A stretch of 64,000 bases of DNA from Isochrysis galbana (GCA_018136815.1 CM030931.1:11586612-11650611), one strand, 5' to 3'; shown: positions 53,882-64,000, numbered from the stretch's first letter. The notes: a model not told the origin generated them from the sequence alone. A program made the numbers and translations.

Positions 53882-55964
53882 TACTACTAGTCTAGTCTAT
53901 GTATCTCCACGATTCTACTACAATCTTTTCAGGTCACGGCGCCGACTCGCAGCAGAGTGCGAAACGGCGACTCGACGACCCACACACTGGTGGGAGGCCA
54001 TATCTATGGACTATAGATATCCACGATTCTACTACTAGTCTATGCATATCCACTATGCTACTACTAGTCTAGTCTATGTATATCCACTATCTATGCTACT
54101 ACTATCTTTTCAGGTCACGGCGCCGACTCGCGGCAGTGCGAAACGGCGACTCGACGACCCACACACTGGTGGGAGGCCATGTGGCCATGTCTATTATGTC
54201 TATGTATATATCATCCACTATTCTACTACTAGTCTAGTCTATGTATCTCCACGATTCTACTACAATCTTTTCAGGTCACGGCGCCGACTCGCAGCAGAGT
54301 GCGAAACGGCGACTCGACGACCCACACACTGGTGGGAGGCCATATCTATGGACTATAGATATCCACGATTCTACTACTAGTCTATGCATATCCACTATGC
54401 TACTACTAGTCTAGTCTATGTATATCCACTATCTATGCTACTACTATCTTTTCAGGTCACGGCGCCGACTCGCGGCAGTGCGAAACGGCGACTCGACGAC
54501 CCACACACTGGTAGTGGGAGGCCATGTGGCCATGTCTATTATGTCTATGTATATATCATCCACTATTCTACTACTAGTCTAGTCTATGTATCTCCACGAT
54601 TCTACTACAATCTTTTCAGGTCACGGCGCCGACTCGCGGCAGAGTGCGAAACGGCGACTCGACGACCCACACACTGGTAGTGGGAGGCCATGTGGCCATG
54701 TCTATTATGTCTATGTATATATCATCCACTATTCTACTACTAGTCTAGTCTATGTATCTCCACGATTCTACTACAATCTTTTCAGGTCACGGCGCCGACT
54801 CGCGGCAGAGTGCGAAACGGCGACTCGACGACCCACACACTGGTGGGAGGCCATATCTATGGACTATAGATATCCACGATTCTACTACTAGTCTATGCAT
54901 ATCCACTATGCTACTACTAGTCTAGTCTATGTATATCCACTATCTATGCTACTACTATCTTTTCAGGTCACGGCGCCGACTCGCGGCAGTGCGAAACGGC
55001 GACTCGACGACCCACACACTGGTAGTGGGAGGCCATGTGGCCATGTCTATTATGTCTATGTATATATCATCCACTATTCTACTACTAGTCTAGTCTATGT
55101 ATCTCCACGATTCTACTACAATCTTTTCAGGTCACGGCGCCGACTCGCGGCAGAGTGCGAAACGGCGACTCGACGACCCACACACTGGTGGGAGGCCATA
55201 TCTATGGACTATAGATATCCACGATTCTACTACTAGTCTATGCATATCCACTATGCTACTACTAGTCTAGTCTATGTATATCCACTATCTATGCTACTAC
55301 TATCTTTTCAGGTCACGGCGCCGACTCGCGGCAGTGCGAAACGGCGACTCGACGACCCACACACTGGTAGTGGGAGGCCATGTGGCCATGTCTATTATGT
55401 CTGTGTATATATCATCCACTATTCTACTACTAGTCTAGTCTATGTATCTCCACGATTCTACTACAATCTTTTCAGGTCACGGCGCCGACTCGCGGCAGAG
55501 TGCGAAACGGCGACTCGACGACCCACACACTGGTGGGAGGCCATATCTATGGACTATAGATATCCACGATTCTACTACTAGTCTATGCATATCCACTATG
55601 CTACTACTAGTCTAGTCTATGTATATCCACTATCTATGCTACTACTATCTTTTCAGGTCACGGCGCCGACTCGCGGCAGTGCGAAACGGCGACTCGACGA
55701 CCCACACACTGGTAGTGGGAGGCCATGTGGCCATGTCTATTATGTCTATGTATATATCATCCACTATTCTACTACTAGTCTAGTCTATGTATCTCCACGA
55801 TTCTACTACAATCTTTTCAGGTCACGGCGCCGACTCGCGGCAGAGTGCGAAACGGCGACTCGACGACCCACACACTGGTGGGAGGCCATATCTATGGACT
55901 ATAGATATCCACGATTCTACTACTAGTCTATGCATATCCACATATCCACTATGCTACTACAGTA

Positions 55965-56482
55965 TGGGTGCACCATTAAGAAAACAGGACTCCAAAGCTT
56001 CTAAAGCTTTCTTGCCCCCACCGGGCTCCGCCCGGGGGTTTCTTATTTGAGGTTTCTTAGGGGCGGGGTGGGGGTGGGGGAGGGGTTTCTTATTTCTTGC
56101 GGAGACGAAAGTCGAGTGCGCCCCCCCCTCCCCCCCCCCCCCCCCGCCCGCGCCCCCCCGCCCCCCCCCCCGCGCCGCCGCGCCGTGGCCCCAACAAACT
56201 CCGCCCCCAAATGCCCTCGCTCGTCGCCATGGTCTTGGGACTGAGGGAGCTGTTCGGCACCCCTCCCGGCGGGCAGGTCACTGAGGACGTCGCAAAGATG
56301 CGACGCGAAATGGGCTTGCCCGCCGCAGGCTCGCTCCTGCAGCAGGTGGAGGAGTTGTGGAATATCACAGGTTTGGGAGGCAGCCCAGCACCTCCGAAGT
56401 GGCCTCCCTCGCCGCGCCTGCCGCCGGTTTTGCCCCTTCCTCATTGCCCTCAGGCCCTATGGGCCACTCCAATTCGTCATAT
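55965..56482 (+). other. Mosaic insertion in the satellite
   Basis: Three parts: a segment with hairpin potential (cccccaccgggctccgcccggggg, 56019-56041 region) and C/G runs; a coding-like piece at 56211-56392 (MVLGLRELFGTPPGGQVTED, MRREMGLPAAGSLLQQVEEL, WNITGL); and 56393-56482, the end of the LTR-like repeat ('gcctccctcgccgcgcctgc' to 'aattcgtcat'). The coding-like piece looks like a captured exon of a cellular protein I do not recognise. Confidence 0.6.
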
Positions 56483-56640
56483 GGATATCCACGACTCTAA
56501 TACTAGTCTATGCATATCCACTATGCTACTACTACTACTAGTCTAGTCTATGTATATCCACTATTCTACTACAATCTTTTCAGGTCACGGCGCCGACTCG
56601 CAGCAGAGTGCGAAACGGCGACTCGACGACCCGCCATGGA

Positions 56641-58336
56641 AGCTCTTGATATAATACGTAATATGCTATCTATAGGTAAGTAAGGATCTACAATTACAGA
56701 ATATTTTTGTATCGCAAGAAGAGAAGGGTACGGAGAGACGGAGAGTGGCGTGTTCCATCGCTCGCCTAGCACTTCTTCAAAGCTTTGTGCTTTGTCTGTG
56801 AATCTTCATTCAAGAACAAGAGGTCTTCATTGAAGATCTACCTCGCAAATTGTAATCTCCTCCGTGTTTATATATCGTGTATGGCGACAAGGTTCCATTA
56901 ACCATTAAAAGTCGTGTATTCTCCTTGCAGATCTATCTATCACAAAGTGCCGTCATCTACCAACACAATCCATCGGTCCTTGCCGCTTACCGATAGAATC
57001 GTCTTTACCGGCTCACCGATAGAATCGTCTTTACCGATAAGTTTGTCTGCCGGATTCCTCTTCATCAAGTCATCAGCCTCCTTCATCATGTGCACCACCT
57101 TCCAGACTCTTCTCCACGTAATCATCTGCAGTTGATGCACATCGAGTTCTAGGGTTCCCGAGTCATTTGCACATCGACTTCTAGACCTCGCCTTCATCTT
57201 GGGGATCTCAGCTCACTCTAGATCGACTTAGTGCATCTAAGGAATCTCACCTTCATCAACACCCACGACGCTTCATCGGCTCATACTAAGACAATACCCG
57301 CCGATTCCCTATATTCTCGATTCCTTCTCTCTCCCCTCGCGCGCCTTCCTGTTTGTCTCAAAGTATTATCCAAAGAACCGCGGTGGGGTATATCTAAGGC
57401 TTTGTGCTCTTTGGGTGTGTTGTTGAGACACCGTGGCCCAAAGGTACTTCGTGAGATCTGCAGTGCCACCAGGTGTCCCAGGTTCTAGACTCCCCCTCTC
57501 ACAGTTTGTCATGACCCTCCTGCTTTTTGTTGCCGCCCTGGCTGCTTCCTGGCAGCCAGCGCGATAAGATCAAAAAGGTGTGGTACATATCCACTGAACA
57601 CCCTTGTCGAACGTGAAGTTCTTTGATGTGATCGGTGCGTGGTGCGCGGTGTGCGGTGTGAGAACGTGCGGCGGTGCAGCGGTGCAGCAGTGCAGCAGTA
57701 CAGCAAGTCATTATGTCATACATACTTTAACTAGTAACTAGATATGTCACTATCTATGCCCTATCTACTATGCCTCCAAGTAAGGGAGAGGGCAGGCAGC
57801 ACTTCTCCGTCTGCCGGGGCCCGCCGGCCGCCGGCCCGGCCCCTGGCCGTCTGGCCTCGTAGCCGCGGGCGCCTCTCTCTGTCGGTAGGCACTTCGGGGC
57901 AAACCCCCCCCTATTAATCGATTAACGCCGGCAGTTTCTCCGAAACTGCCTAGTAGTTCCTTGGCTGGCGCCAAAACCCCAGATCACTTGGGTGAGTACC
58001 GATTAATCATTAATTGGTTCTGCCGAGCCCTAGCCTTGCCGGGACGGGGACGGGGACCAGGGACCAGGGACTGCACGATAGAACGCAAGGGGGGCTGATG
58101 CCGGAGAGAGATCGAGGGGAGCGAATGCCGAAGGGGGAACCTGAGAGAGAAAGACTTCTTTCAGGGGCACCTAAGGGCGGCTCCCCCCAACCGCAACACG
58201 AGAAGACCCAATGACCCAATTGACAATTGAAGCACGACGGATCTACAGATAAGAGTCTGTCTACAATCTACAAGAAAACTGATAATCTACATTGTCAGCG
58301 ACCAAGGAGCCGTCGGTGGGCGGCAAGCGGCTGACA
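56641..58336. other. AT-richer region, one possible ORF
   Basis: No firm gene. On the minus strand, 56940-57197 encodes 85 codons with protein-like sequence (VHQLQMITWRRVWKVVHMMK, ILSVSGKDRWIVLVDDG), perhaps a retroelement gag or pol fragment. A ~26-bp unit 'ccgatagaatcgtctttacc' is duplicated at 56989-57039. The rest of the region shows nothing I can name. Confidence 0.4.
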
Positions 58337-58947
58337 ATGGAGACTTCCTCGTCTCCCGGCTGGAGCTCTGGCTCTCGGCGGGCTTGCCGGGTGGTGGTGG
58401 TCGCAGCGGGCGGTGCGTCCCTTCTCCTGCTTGTGTTCGCGCCCACTCGCGGGGACGCGTTACGACGCACGCTTATGGGAGACCTGCATCTGCTCGCAGC
58501 GACTGAGCCGTCGCCGCCGCCCAGCCCTCCGCCACCGCCGCCCGCACCGCCGCCCACGCCACCCTCCGCGCCTCCCGAGCCGCCAGCCCGCCCTCCATCC
58601 CCACCGCCGCCGCCGCCGCCCCATCACCCCCCTCAATGCCACCCCACTCCCCACCTAGCCCGCCGCCACCGCCGCCGCCCTCGCCGCCCTTGCCGCCCTC
58701 ACCAGATCCACGGTTGCCGCCCCCCTCGGCCCACCCGCCGAGCCCGCTGCCAGCGTCTCCGGCACTAGTGGCACCATCACCAGACCCTCACAAACCGCCC
58801 ATTGAGGGGGCCAAAGCCGGCGGCGAGACTTCCGGCCAGCGGCTTGGCGCGCTAGAGTCGACAGTGCTACAGTCGGAGGGGCTCACCTTGGAGGGATCAC
58901 TCGAGAGACTCGAGCAGGCGTTGGCCGGATTGCATGATGCCATGTGA
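58337..58947 (+). CDS. Membrane-anchored proline-rich protein, apparently frameshifted
   Basis: The ATG at 58337 opens METSSSPGWSSGSRRACR, then a hydrophobic anchor (VVVVAAGGASLLLLVFA), then a Pro-rich region (SPPPSPPPPPPAPPPTPP) like algal extensin or pherophorin-type proteins. The frame fails near 58630 and turns into Arg/His sequence. Another frame from the same point continues the Pro-rich pattern (MPPHSPPSPPPPPPPSPPLP) and ends with a plausible amphipathic tail (LTLEGSLERLEQALAGLHDAM) at 58947. One missing C in the homopolymer at ~58627 would join them, so this is either an assembly error or a real lesion. A type II membrane orientation with Pro-rich ectodomain is inferred. Confidence 0.55.
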
Positions 58948-59106
58948 TCCAGGCGGTTGCATCAATTCTTACAGCATTATCACCACACCCTGCGCGGATC
59001 CTGCTTGCTGAGTACCGATCGCTGTGTTTGTAAATCTCCTAGTGAATAGACTCTCTGTGATGGGTGCATACGGTTTGATTGATGTGAACATCAACCACCG
59101 GTCTTC
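58948..59106. other. 3' flank, no feature
   Basis: Nothing supported beyond short frames. Confidence 0.4.
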
Positions 59107-59345
59107 GTGACCCTCTCTCGCTCTGCATCTCTTGCTTTCTCGCGATGCCTCTCTCTCTCTCTGCCTCTCTCTCTCTCTGCCTCCCTCGCTCTGGCCCTCT
59201 CCTCCCTGTCTCTCTCCCCTCTGCCTCTCCTCGCTGGCTCTCTCGCTCTGTCTCTCTCGCGCTCCCTCCTTCCTTGTCTCGCTCTCTCGGCTCTGCCTCG
59301 CTTTGCCTCTCTCGCTCTCTCGCTCGCTTCCTCTCTCCCTCTCTC
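59107..59345. repeat. CT/CTCG-rich tract
   Basis: Imperfect (CT)n with 'ctctctgcctctctcgctct' units. Unlike the other tracts it is not next to a recognised start codon. Confidence 0.85.
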
Positions 59346-59507
59346 CAGAGCGAGAACCTACTCTTAGAGCAGGGGTCATGGGGGTCTCGCGCCCCACCCC
59401 CTACGGCCTACGGTTGCGCTAACGCGTAGACTTAAAGACTACCGTGTCGATGCGTTCGTCGCTTGGGAAAGGGTACCCCCGCGTAGCTAGCAGCTAGCAG
59501 TAGTATG

Positions 59508-59740
59508 GAACCCTTTCAATATTCTCGCCTCGCACGCGGTTTAAGAATTCCACCGTGTAGCCACGCCCTATCCCCCTGAACCCCCCCCCCCCCCCTTAAC
59601 CTGCGTTGCGGCTCATCCGTCATCCCCTTCCCCCTTGTGCACTACCTAGGGGCCTGGGTTGCGGGGGTGCTGGGGCTGGGCGGGGTGCCGCTGCCCCTAG
59701 CGGTACGGTTCTCACCTCCCTCCTGTGCCGCTAGGTGACC
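59508..59740. repeat. Dispersed repeat family R3, copy 2
   Basis: Partner of 42090-42310; see the shared blocks 'attctcgcctcgcac', 'gtagccacgccc' and 'ctagcggtacggttc'. Confidence 0.6.
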
Positions 59741-60297
59741 GGCTATCTTTTGTGGCGGTCGCCCGGCAGGGGGATAGGGATAGGCTAGCAGTAGTATTAG
59801 TATAGCGCCTGTACCTTCAAGAGATGCTTTTATCAAGGCCCACCCCTTCGGAGTCCCTCCCGGTGCCCTTTGGCAGCCTTAGTCACAAGCGCAACAAAAT
59901 AGCGCTTCCCTTGCGTCTGCATAGCAACGCAGCGATGTCCCTCACCTTTGCGTTACACGTGGCAACAGAGCGACGCGGGATCCCACTCTTGAACGCGCAA
60001 TCTCGTCTCGCACAGTCCCGAGTGTGCGATATACACCAGTGTGAGCGATGCCACTGTTGTCTGCCGTGCTGGGTCCTGTTGGATGATACCAATGAGACAC
60101 AACAGCTTGCGCCGCAAAATAGGGCGTATTTTGGGGGTGCGTGCTAACCCGCGTTGCACCAAGTGCCATGATGGCAAGCTATTTGTCGCCAGGACTTCGG
60201 TCTCGAAGGGGGCCGGGGGCCACGTGCTGGACCTTGCGCACGAGCTCGGCCATCTCGGCAGCCTTCGGTCTGGAGCGGGGCGCTGGTTCGCCACTAC
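59741..60297. other. No convincing gene
   Basis: Short frames on both strands. Includes the 3' flank of the BIN4-like gene. Confidence 0.45.
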
Positions 60298-61050
60298 TCA
60301 CTTTTTGGCGCGCTTGGCCGCGGCGGACGCCGCCCCCTTCCGCTTCGCGCTGCCAGCCGTCTTACTGCTGCGCGACCCCTTCTTCGGCGCTGCCATCTTG
60401 CCACCGCCCCGCCGCTCTTTGAGTGGACCCAAGTCGGGCTCGTCCTCCGCTGAGCCCCATGCAGAGCCACCCTCAGCCTCGTCGAAGAAGCCGTCGCCAA
60501 ATTCACCCTGCTGGACACTCTCCATCTCGAAAATGGAGGCGTGCGGCGCCGAGAGCTGCACAAAGTCGGAGAATAGTGCTTCAACTGTGGCCTTGCTCCC
60601 GTCCATAGAGACGAGGAGCAGCGAAGAGTTGCTCGGCACGATGTCGCCCTCATACACGCGGCCCTTGAGGTCAAGCGTTAGCGCCGCACGCTGCCTACGC
60701 CTGGCTGCCACCTCGGACTCGGCGACAACCTCCGACCCCCGGTTCACATGCAGACGGCCGATGCACCCAAAGTCGCCTGAGAGATCGAGGTCGCGATCCA
60801 CCGACTCAAAGAGCAGCACGTCACGGCGCACACGCGCGCTGATATGCAGCGGCAACGAGGCAGAGACACCCTTGGGCGCATGCACCTTACGGGTCGGCGC
60901 GTTCTGTGCGGGCACCGGCGCCTTGGCCGGCTCAGCCACATCGTCGAGCAGTGGCGACGAAGAGCTGGATGAGGAGAGGCGCGACTGCGCCACACGCAGC
61001 TTCTGCGCTGATGACTGCTCCTCCACCCAGTCGGGCTCCGAATCGCTCAT
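60298..61050 (-). CDS. BIN4: BIN4-like DNA topoisomerase VI accessory protein
   Basis: The ATG at 61050 gives 250 residues starting MSDSEPDWVEEQ, which fits the SPDW N-terminus of plant BIN4; an upstream in-frame GTG extension is ignored. A Ser-rich linker leads to the conserved core: DLDLSGDFGCIGRLHV, LTLDLKGRVYEGDIVPSNSS, ATVEALFSDFVQL and a Glu-rich end (EMESVQQGEFGDGFFDEAE). Each lines up with BIN4 motifs I know from plants (LSGD-GAVGR, LDLKG-IY...IVPS, EAI-NDFVQL). The last 50 residues are Lys/Ala/Gly-rich (KKGSRSSKTAGSAKRKGAA), suited to DNA contact. BIN4 works with SPO11-3/RHL2/RHL1 in topoisomerase VI during endoreduplication. No intron is needed. Confidence 0.85.
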   Translation of the reverse strand: MSDSEPDWVEEQSSAQKLRVAQSRLSSSSSSSPLLDDVAEPAKAPVPAQNAPTRKVHAPKGVSASLPLHISARVRRDVLLFESVDRDLDLSGDFGCIGRLHVNRGSEVVAESEVAARRRQRAALTLDLKGRVYEGDIVPSNSSLLLVSMDGSKATVEALFSDFVQLSAPHASIFEMESVQQGEFGDGFFDEAEGGSAWGSAEDEPDLGPLKERRGGGKMAAPKKGSRSSKTAGSAKRKGAASAAAKRAKK

Positions 61051-61129
61051 CCGAGCGGTGGTCCGCTCCCACTGCCTTTGCCCCCCTCCCTCGCGCTGCT
61101 CTTCCTCCCCCGCCGCACCAGCCACTGCA

Positions 61130-61310
61130 CTCCTCTGCGGCACTTGCCTCTGCTCCGCTCCTCTCTCTCCCTTCGCCTCTCTCCGTCCCTCCGTCTCTCC
61201 CCCCTATCTGCTTCTCTCCCTCTCTCCCTCCCTTCCCCTCTCCCCCTCTCTCCCTCCCTCCCTCTGTCTCTCTCTCCCCCCTTCCCTCTCTTCCTCCACC
61301 CGCGCGAAGA
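61130..61310. repeat. CT-rich tract upstream of the BIN4-like gene
   Basis: Plus-strand CT/CCCT repeats begin about 80 bp from the ATG of the minus-strand BIN4-like gene. Confidence 0.85.
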
Positions 61311-61433
61311 CCCGACGCCGCCGACCCACCAACCGGCGCGAAAATCATTTCGTGCGAGTTGGGATTCTATTCATAGATAAGTGGACCCAGGGCGAGGTCA
61401 AGAATGGATAGGCGTTTTGTGATACGGTGTACT

Positions 61434-61850
61434 TTGGCAAACGCCAGACTTTTGAGAATTTTTTGGTTAAATTTGGGGGTCGTCTCAAAATAAAAAAATG
61501 ATCGAAATTTGGGGGGGCACGGGCGAAACCCCCCCCCCCCCTCACGCCCCCACGCCCGACGCCCGGCGACGCCCTTGACCCCCGCCCCGCCCCCGCCCCC
61601 ATCCCCATGCCCATGCCGGATGTGCGCAAGCGCAAGCGCCGCCGAACCATTGTCCATTGTGGACGAGGTGGAAGAGGAGGTGATGGATGAGCCCACGCGT
61701 TGGCGTTGGATGTTGGGTGAGTTGATTCAGAGGCTACACGCACGCATCACCAAAAAAACTCAATTTTTTCCCCAAAATTTGCGTGTCTTGGCAGCAAATT
61801 TTGACCTCAAAATTTGGGGTGCTCGAGATCAAAACTTTGGCGTATGCGCA
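61434..61850. mobile_element. 417-bp TIR element (short relative of 28600-31052)
   Basis: Starts TTGGCAAACGCCAGAC and ends with GGCGTATGCGCA, whose complement TGCGCATACGCC is the other TIR. It is flanked by GGTGTACT (61426-61433) and GGTATACT (61851-61858), 7 of 8 identical. Its left ~265 bp match the left end and its right ~150 bp the right end of the 2453-bp element, so it lacks the internal triplet arrays. No ORF of note besides the RKRKRRRTIV stretch. Confidence 0.78.
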
Positions 61851-61858
61851 GGTATACT

Positions 61859-62159
61859 ATACGCGTTCTACTATCATTTTGTTACAGATGCTCAGTCAAC
61901 CTCATGCTCGGTTCATCTCTCTCGCTATCTACATCTACATGCTACATGGTAACGCACCCGGTTATCTTATATCGTCCGATACATTCAGTACGCCCCAGTC
62001 AGTACCAATACGCCCCTCATTTGACATCTGACATCTGAGCATCATGACACACTTTCTAAGTATACCTGAAAGATTACCTTTACCTTATTTGTTATTTATT
62101 CAAGTCCAATACCAATACCCGCGAGTACCGGGGTGCTTGGTGCTGTCTAACGGATCCGA
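61859..62159. other. No convincing gene
   Basis: AT-richer sequence with short frames only. Confidence 0.4.
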
Positions 62160-62340
62160 GGTTACCACTGCCTCGGATGGGAACGGAGGGAACGGAAGGG
62201 AAGCGGCGAGCGGCGCGGCGGAAGTTGGGGAGTGGCCAATGACGGGCTGGACCACCTCCTCAGCAGAGAAAGGCGGGAGGACGGGCTTGGGCGAGGGCGA
62301 GCGCGACGACGGAGCGGACATGGCTGGGCGGATCGGGATG
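62160..62340 (-). repeat. Diverged gag N-terminus fragment
   Basis: On the minus strand MSAPSSRSPSPKPVLPPFSA aligns with the gag start MSLSPPSSPSLKPACPPSSA of the LTR-like family, followed by a similar Pro/Ala stretch ending GHSPTSAAPLAAS. It is more diverged than the other copies. Confidence 0.55.
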
Positions 62341-62887
62341 GATAGGCTGGGGCTGAGGGATTGGAGAGGTTTGGTATTGAGGTAGTGTTGAGAACGAGGG
62401 GGGTCACTCACCGACGCCATTGCCATTCGTGGGGTGGGAGGAGGGGGTTGTTCGGATGGGTGGGGCGGCTTGCGGGGCAGGTAGGGGGGGACCCTGTGGA
62501 AACCTTGGACGCCCAGGGGCCAGGGGAGGTGGAGGTGGAGGTGGAAAATAATGTCTAAAAAGAGTGAGCGACCGGGCTATGGTTCATAAATAACACTGAT
62601 GGCTGATGGACGAGGAACAAGGAACAAGGAAGCCCGAGAGGATACATAAACTATCATATGTGGAGAAGCGTTCGTTCTCAATCATCACCATCCAACATGT
62701 CGAAAAGCGTTGGATCGTCACATCGTCTCCACACAGCATGGGTGGCCTCACCCTCCTGTATTGACCGCTCGTGCCACTCCGAACACCGTGGGGCACATTA
62801 TAAAAGTAGGAGTGCTCTGTATTCTTGTATTTTTTGTAGAAAGGACGAGGGTAGCCGCGCCCGTTGCATCGGCACCACGGCACGAAC

Positions 62888-63148
<261 letters not shown>

Positions 63149-63248
63149 NNNNNNNNNNNNNNNNNNNNNNNNNNNNNNNNNNNNNNNNNNNNNNNNNNNN
63201 NNNNNNNNNNNNNNNNNNNNNNNNNNNNNNNNNNNNNNNNNNNNNNNN
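63149..63248. other. 100-N assembly gap
   Basis: Exactly 100 unknown bases, the usual arbitrary scaffold gap. It lies inside or beside the GA repeat. Confidence 0.97.
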
Positions 63249-63330
63249 GCTCAAGTCCTCGTAGGACATCGTCTTGAGCTCGGAGTACTTCATCGCCCGA
63301 CGTACTTGCCGTAGACGATCGAGCTCATCC
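63249..63330 (-). other. Possible exon cut by the gap
   Basis: On the minus strand the sequence ...LRKKKADELDRLRQ followed by VRRAMKYSELKTMSYEDLS looks coding and runs into the gap. A GTACGT donor-like site lies inside it. No family recognised. Confidence 0.3.
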
Positions 63331-63630
63331 GCCTTCTTCTTGCGCAAGGAGCTGATGCGTGCGAGTTTCGCTGCCGCTCGGGAGCTTTCGCCTCGCCATG
63401 AGTCGCGCGCTCCACTCTCATAGTCACACGCATCTCTTCTGCGCGCGATCGTGCGAGCAGCGCCCCAGTAGCAGTCGCGATGCTCATGGTCATAGGCCCA
63501 CATGGCCGTGCGATCTCTTTTGCAAGCGACCGCGCCCACACGCGTGTCGTGGCGAGACACACCTTCGCGCTGTGCGCGTCTCGCTTGACTGCGCGCAAAG
63601 AGAGTCTCGACGCCAGTACTCAGGCGAGAA

Positions 63631-63823
63631 GCATTCAATCATCGCCATCACATATGAAAAAGCGTTCAATCCCCACCCTCCACCACAGACGAGAAGTATT
63701 CAATCATCGCCTCACATATGAAAAAGCGTTCAATCCCCACCCTCCACCACAGACGAGAAGTATTCAATCATCGCCATCACATATGAAAAAGCGTTCAATC
63801 CCCACCTCCACCACAGACGAGAA
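63631..63823. repeat. Three tandem ~64-bp repeats
   Basis: Each unit contains 'attcaatcatcgcc', 'acatatgaaaaagcgttcaa' and 'caccacagacgagaa'. Units start at 63631, 63695 and 63759. Confidence 0.9.
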
Positions 63824-63834
63824 GCGTTAAATCC

Positions 63835-63980
63835 TCCCGGAACCAGCTTCTCCGCTAAAGAGGGAACTGGGGAAGGGGAAGGGGGTTGACAGGGGTTAGG
63901 TTTGGGTAGTAGGGAGGTTCATGAGCACTCTGCCTCACGCCGCACAAGTAGCGGGAATTTTTAAGAAGATTTTTTTTCAC
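63835..63980 (+). repeat. R1 3'-part fragment
   Basis: Matches 42888-43033 ('cggaaccagcttctccgcta', 'gaactggggaaggggaa', 'gggaatttttaagaagattt') and ends in a run of T. It lacks the first ~530 bp of R1. Confidence 0.8.
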
Positions 63981-64000
63981 ACCCCACTCATAGTTACAGT

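Larger units (their letters stand above)
52836..56640. repeat. Tandem satellite array with two alternating monomers
   Basis: Fourteen complete copies and one partial copy share a GC-rich core of ~55-60 bp ('ggcgccgactcgcggcagtg' to 'acccacacactggt') separated by AT-rich 'ctactactagtctagtctat' sequence. Type A has 'gcggcagtgcg'; type B has an extra AG ('gcagagtgcg'). They alternate, giving a higher-order unit of 342-345 bp; two B monomers are adjacent near 54620-54785. Each core is preceded by 'tcttttcag'. The array is split by an R1 insertion (53132-53881) and a mosaic insertion (55965-56482). The long identical open frames are repeat artefacts. Confidence 0.92.

Noticed and set aside
54042..55926. 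Repeated identical ~113-residue ORFs in the satellite
   Set aside because: They recur only because the 345-bp unit is a multiple of three; there is no start context, and the frames cross the AT-rich spacer.
60041..61411. Plus-strand ORF of 456 codons over the BIN4-like gene
   Set aside because: Antisense shadow: Ser/Pro/Arg-rich with no domain, whereas the minus strand matches BIN4 motif by motif.
63631..63823. CRISPR-like array
   Set aside because: Three direct 64-bp repeats without spacers in a eukaryotic context; this is a minisatellite.

Overview
The window looks like nuclear DNA from a GC-rich unicellular alga. Genes have short spliceosomal introns (68-287 bp), many with GTGCG-type donors and CAG/TAG acceptors. 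One gene encodes a BIN4-like topoisomerase VI accessory subunit, a protein of plants and algae that is absent from animals and fungi. Two proteins carry an LRGG motif just behind a hydrophobic N-terminal leader, which I associate from memory with haptophyte and pelagophyte predicted proteins. A haptophyte-type alga is my best guess, but it is an inference. The 100-N run at 63149-63248 is a scaffold gap.

Genes, left to right: a partial Ser/Thr/Gln-rich disordered protein (2-1447, +); a membrane-anchored protein with zinc-binding cysteine clusters and a C-terminal HAD-like domain (5475-7904, -); a nine-exon, about 3018-residue HECT ubiquitin ligase (10000-20110, +); a trypsin-like protease with four Cys-rich Notch/LNR-like repeats and a transmembrane anchor (25238-27574, -); an AAAP-family amino-acid transporter (32730-34157, -); a Tim21-like mitochondrial protein (35732-36793, -); an RHD3/GBP-like protein with a degenerate P-loop (39633-41309, +); a four-exon ankyrin-repeat protein ending in a CAAX-like tetrapeptide (43475-45547, -); a two-exon coiled-coil protein (49725-52597, -); a Pro-rich membrane-anchored protein, apparently frameshifted (58337-58947, +); and a BIN4 homologue (60298-61050, -). 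Gene models were built by eye from reading-frame continuity, splice signals and family motifs.

Between the genes lie repeats and broken mobile elements. They include LINE remnants (2199-4652, 34510-34852, about 48800-48990), an LTR-like family whose repeat contains the start of a gag-like frame (20385-21484, 23738-24115, 31053-31905, 37324-38413 and pieces), a gag-like ORF (21905-23738), a copia-type remnant (46927-47572), a dispersed family here called R1 (best copies 42352-43033 and 53132-53881), and a TIR element with 8-bp target duplications present as a 2453-bp copy (28600-31052) and a 417-bp copy (61434-61850). A tandem array of two alternating monomers fills most of 52836-56640. Long CT/GA tracts sit beside many of the start codons.

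The genes show no sign of a shared pathway or operon; this is ordinary eukaryotic gene order with heavy transposon debris. The most informative novelties are the paired long and short TIR elements, the satellite with a dated R1 insertion, the HAD/zinc-cluster protein, the predicted lipidated ankyrin protein and the start-codon-proximal pyrimidine tracts.
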